Of a DNA stretch of 22,943 nt, positions 20,188-22,943 are shown in pieces. The translations under genes were made by a program, and so were the position numbers. Origin of the DNA: CAYRVX01 sp964642165 (GTDB lineage Bacteria > Planctomycetota > Phycisphaerae > SM23-33); contig CAZXOC010000098.1 in NCBI GenBank assembly GCA_964642165.1, positions 1 to 22,943 of the forward strand, given 5' to 3'. Below the pieces are notes generated by a model. The model did not search any database and was not told where the DNA came from. It saw nothing but the letters and a program-made list of their open reading frames with translations. The first letter of the stretch is position 1, and each line of letters starts with the position of its first letter.

Positions 20188-22833
20188 ATGGCAACAGCGG
20201 TTCAGCGCGCGGCAGTCGGCAATGTACTTCTCCTCCTGGTGGCTGCCGTGGCGGCGACGGCGCCTGCGGCGCTCGCGGCGGACGGCGCGCCGCGTCCCGG
20301 CGACGCCACGTGGCACATCGGGCTGGTTGACCTCTGGGGCAAGGACGCCAAGGGCGAGAGCCGGCGGCTGGACATCTACCCCGTCTTCGAGGGCGGGCGG
20401 TGGGTCCGCGCCGTAGCCACCGCCCGGCGGTTCAACACGTCCGTCCACCTGGTCCGCACGTCGGGCGTGAAGCTCGACGGCGAGACGTTCGCCGGGCGCC
20501 TGGATATCCTGGTCACGCCCGACCGCTGGGTGCCGAAGGACGGCCGGCCCGTCGATCTGACGGTCGACCTCGATGGCAAGCTCGTCCGCGCGGGCGGGGG
20601 CCAGCGCCTCGTCGAGGGCACCTACCGTGGTCACCTCGGCGGGCAGCCCGTCGCCGGAAAGCTCACCGGCGGTGTCGGGCCGACCGAGACCGGCTGGGAG
20701 GATGCCCGCTGGAGCTTCCTCCTCAACCCCGTCGTCGAGCCCGGCGGGCCCGACCAGGAGATGATCCAGCTCGTCCTGGGCGTCGCCGGCGGCAAGGTAC
20801 AGTGGGGCCGGCTGGGGCTGGCGTGGCGGCGCGGCCCGCACCGCGAGTGCCCCTTCGACCCCTCGGGACTGGCGCTCAGCGGGGCGACGGTGACGGGCAC
20901 GTTCACCGTCCCCGGGCGCGCGGTGAGCCTGCCCTGCGACCCGAAGGCCGTCTGCCGCGTCCGGTTCACCGGCCACCGCGTCCAGGGCCTCAACGGCGGC
21001 GGCGGGCAGTTCGCCCTCGCGCTGGCGGGCCGGGCGCTTCACAAGCCGTTCGCCGCCTACGGGCGCGGCGGCGCGACCAAGGGCGGCGGGCGCTCCGACG
21101 CGGCCGCGCCCAAGCCCCTGTGGCGCTACGGGGTGGACACCGCCCCGTGGTGGCGGCCCGTCGCGGGCTTCCAGCCGCCGGCGCCCGGCGAGCACCCGCG
21201 CCTGCTGTTCCGCAAGGGCGACGTGCCCGCCCTGCGCCGCAAGGCCCGGACGCCCCAGGGCCGAGCCATCCTCGCCCGCCTGCGCGAGCTGCTCGGCGGC
21301 AACGGCGAGACGCTCCCCACGCGGTTCAACCCCACGCCGCCCCACAACCACAACAAGAGCCCCAAGCTGCCCGCCGGGACGTTCACGACGTGGCACGCGG
21401 CCGGCTACGGCCTGCTGTACCAGGTCACCGGCAAGGCCCACTACGCCCGCCTGGCGCGACAGGCCGTCGAGCTGTGCTTCGCCGGCAAGATGGACCGCGA
21501 CAACCGCTACGGCTGGGCGACACCCGGGACGGGCTTCCGCGCGGGGCCGGTCCTCGCGGGGATCGGCCTGGCCTACGACCTGTGCTACGACGCCTGGCCG
21601 GGCGACGTCCGCCGCAAGGTCGCCCTGTCCATCCAGAACTACGCCCAGCAGGCCCACTCCTCCGGCGGCGGGCGGAGCGTCACGCTCGAGTACCTCGCCG
21701 GGCGGACCGGCTACCCGCCGGCCAGCAACCACTACGGAGCGCACGTCTCGGCGGCCACGGGCATCCTCGCCATCCTCGGCGATCCCGGCACGGACACGAA
21801 GCGCCTGACGGCCCGCCTGGGCGAGTTCGAGGTCAACCTGGTCCGCATCCTCTGCCACGGCTTCGGCGACCACGGCTGGTACAGCGAGGGCCACCACCCC
21901 AGCCGCGTCAGCGCCAACCTCGGCATCCTGCCGTTCATGGCCGCCCTGCGCAGCGCCGCCGGGCGCGACTACGTCACCCCGCGCCCCAACGCCCAGTGGG
22001 TCACGCTGCGGTGGATCATGGAGATCGTCCCCCAGGGCGGGCGCCCGCAGTTCCCCCACCGCGGGACCTACGGCGGCGACGAGTTCGACATGGACGGCAT
22101 GAGCCACGACGGCGAGTTCGCCTACGGCTTCGGCGCCGTCGAGGAGAAGTACGTCCCCGCCCTGCTGTGGGTCCACGAGAACTTCATCCGCCCGTCCCGG
22201 CACACCTGGGGCGCGGCGATCTACCCGCACCGCGCCGTGGCGGCCTTCGTGAACTGGCCCGTCGGCGTGCGGCCGGTCAACCCCGCGCGGGTCATGCCCA
22301 AGGCCGTCGCCGACACCGTCCACGGCTACTTCGTCCACCGCAATCGCTGGAAGGACGGCGACGACGTCGTCATCACGAACCTGCTGAACATCGGCCCGGA
22401 GGGCTACCACCGCGTCAAGGACGGCGGGACGATCCGGATCTGGGGGCTCGGCATCCGGGCGAACTGGAAGACCGGCCTCCGCGGCGCGACGCCCGTCTAC
22501 TACCGGGCCGAGGCCGACGGCTCCGGCGTGCTGAGCGTCACGGCGCGGGACGGCGTCAGCTCCCTGGCCGTGGACCTCGGCGGCGCCTCCGGCGCGCCGG
22601 CGATGCTGGTCGGCACGGGCCCGGCCTTCGCGAAGACGTCCCTGCGAAGCAGCGGCAAGAAGGCGGGCGTCGCCGCCGGCGAGGCCAAGGCCACCGCCGG
22701 CGGGCGCAGCTTCGTGGTCGTGACGCTCCAGAAGGGCCCCGCCCCCAATCCCGTCGCCGCCCGCGACGCCCTCCGCGTCGGCCGCCAGACCGTCCGCTTC
22801 GACGGCACCAAGCTCCTCCTCAAACCCCTCTGA
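20188..22833 (+). CDS. Secreted heparinase/alginate-lyase-like protein
   Basis: The 881-residue product has a Sec signal (about 1-30, ending in AALAA). Residues about 30-330 form a beta-rich N-terminal region with repeated short strands, for which I recognise no family. From about 335 (EHPRLLFRKGDVPALRRKA) it resembles the alpha/alpha-toroid of heparinase II/III-like and alginate-lyase-like enzymes. Candidate catalytic residues are N514-H515-Y516 in ASNHYGAHVSA and the YSEGHH segment at 565-570. The C-terminal part (about 700-881) is beta-rich, as in other lyases of this architecture. Polysaccharide lyases cleave uronic-acid glycans by beta-elimination, which fits the neighbouring sulfatases. 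I cannot assign a CAZy family by eye; a glycoside hydrolase or inactive binding protein remains possible. ATG 20188 follows AGAGGA at a rather long 11 nt. Confidence 0.77.
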   Translation: MATAVQRAAVGNVLLLLVAAVAATAPAALAADGAPRPGDATWHIGLVDLWGKDAKGESRRLDIYPVFEGGRWVRAVATARRFNTSVHLVRTSGVKLDGETFAGRLDILVTPDRWVPKDGRPVDLTVDLDGKLVRAGGGQRLVEGTYRGHLGGQPVAGKLTGGVGPTETGWEDARWSFLLNPVVEPGGPDQEMIQLVLGVAGGKVQWGRLGLAWRRGPHRECPFDPSGLALSGATVTGTFTVPGRAVSLPCDPKAVCRVRFTGHRVQGLNGGGGQFALALAGRALHKPFAAYGRGGATKGGGRSDAAAPKPLWRYGVDTAPWWRPVAGFQPPAPGEHPRLLFRKGDVPALRRKARTPQGRAILARLRELLGGNGETLPTRFNPTPPHNHNKSPKLPAGTFTTWHAAGYGLLYQVTGKAHYARLARQAVELCFAGKMDRDNRYGWATPGTGFRAGPVLAGIGLAYDLCYDAWPGDVRRKVALSIQNYAQQAHSSGGGRSVTLEYLAGRTGYPPASNHYGAHVSAATGILAILGDPGTDTKRLTARLGEFEVNLVRILCHGFGDHGWYSEGHHPSRVSANLGILPFMAALRSAAGRDYVTPRPNAQWVTLRWIMEIVPQGGRPQFPHRGTYGGDEFDMDGMSHDGEFAYGFGAVEEKYVPALLWVHENFIRPSRHTWGAAIYPHRAVAAFVNWPVGVRPVNPARVMPKAVADTVHGYFVHRNRWKDGDDVVITNLLNIGPEGYHRVKDGGTIRIWGLGIRANWKTGLRGATPVYYRAEADGSGVLSVTARDGVSSLAVDLGGASGAPAMLVGTGPAFAKTSLRSSGKKAGVAAGEAKATAGGRSFVVVTLQKGPAPNPVAARDALRVGRQTVRFDGTKLLLKPL

Positions 22834-22855
22834 CCCCGCCGCCCGCCAATGACCC

Positions 22856-22883
22856 GGCCGAGACGCCCAATTCCCCGTCGGCC
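22856..22883 (+). terminator. Terminator of the lyase-like gene
   Basis: GGCCGA (22856-22861) and TCGGCC (22878-22883) form a stem that extends inward by two more pairs across a 2-nt bulge. It is followed by ACTGATG and then TTTCTTTTGT (22891-22900), a T-rich tract unusual for this DNA. It lies 23 nt after the stop codon. The remaining 60 nt of the window show nothing supportable. Confidence 0.48.
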
Positions 22884-22943
22884 ACTGATGTTTCTTTTGT
22901 ACAGCCTCCGGCGAAGCAACGCCGCCCTTTCCTGCATAAGAAG

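Noticed and set aside
19804..22410. 868-codon open frame on the minus strand
   Set aside because: It is antisense to the lyase-like and URO-D-family genes, is rich in Val, Ala, Gly, Arg and Asp and shows no domain; typical third-position shadow of GC-rich genes.
1..22943. CRISPR array, insertion sequence, prophage or integration site
   Set aside because: No regularly spaced direct repeats, transposase or integrase motifs, or duplicated tRNA end was seen next to tRNA-Ser.

Overview
The window is about 23 kb of very GC-rich bacterial DNA. I place it in a planctomycete (Planctomycetota), probably an environmental lineage. The evidence is the mix of genes: two Tat-exported sulfatases, a Tat-exported sugar-isomerase-like protein, a two-haem protein resembling the hydrazine synthase alpha subunit with a LamG-type domain, a URO-D-family protein and a large secreted polysaccharide-lyase-like protein. 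I could not run a database search, so the taxonomy is inference.

Left part (1-7,500), mostly housekeeping. On the + strand lie a prepilin peptidase with an unusual Lys-rich linker, a 100-residue membrane protein, an OmpA-type lipoprotein, hisH and hisA (2 nt apart), and rho behind a 5' leader with a hairpin. A strong hairpin separates rho from a convergent HU-family gene. A tRNA-Ser(GGA) gene with its own promoter follows. A polytopic membrane protein lies on the minus strand, convergent with the tRNA.

Middle part (7,500-10,990). On the minus strand are a 29-codon membrane-peptide gene with its own promoter and a strong ribosome binding site, and a secreted protein with an SH3-like N-terminus and a degenerate von Willebrand A domain. 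A secreted protein of unknown function is divergent from the latter. Its tail runs antisense into what looks like a decayed minus-strand gene. That decayed gene has a good promoter and a perfect 16-bp palindrome over its predicted transcription start.

Right part (10,990-22,943), a polysaccharide-degradation neighbourhood. It holds sulfatase 1 followed by the Tat-exported isomerase-like protein, the convergent LamG/propeller/di-haem protein, then sulfatase 2 with the URO-D-family gene 29 nt downstream (TTG start), and a lyase-like protein with its own promoter. The likely theme is extracytoplasmic desulfation and cleavage of a sulfated glycan, with one redox-type protein and one possible methyl-transfer protein of unknown role.

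Across the window, AT-rich islands of the form GTAYNNT sit at -10 positions upstream of most transcription units and often have a -35-like hexamer 16-18 nt upstream. No CRISPR array, insertion sequence, rRNA gene or attachment site was seen.
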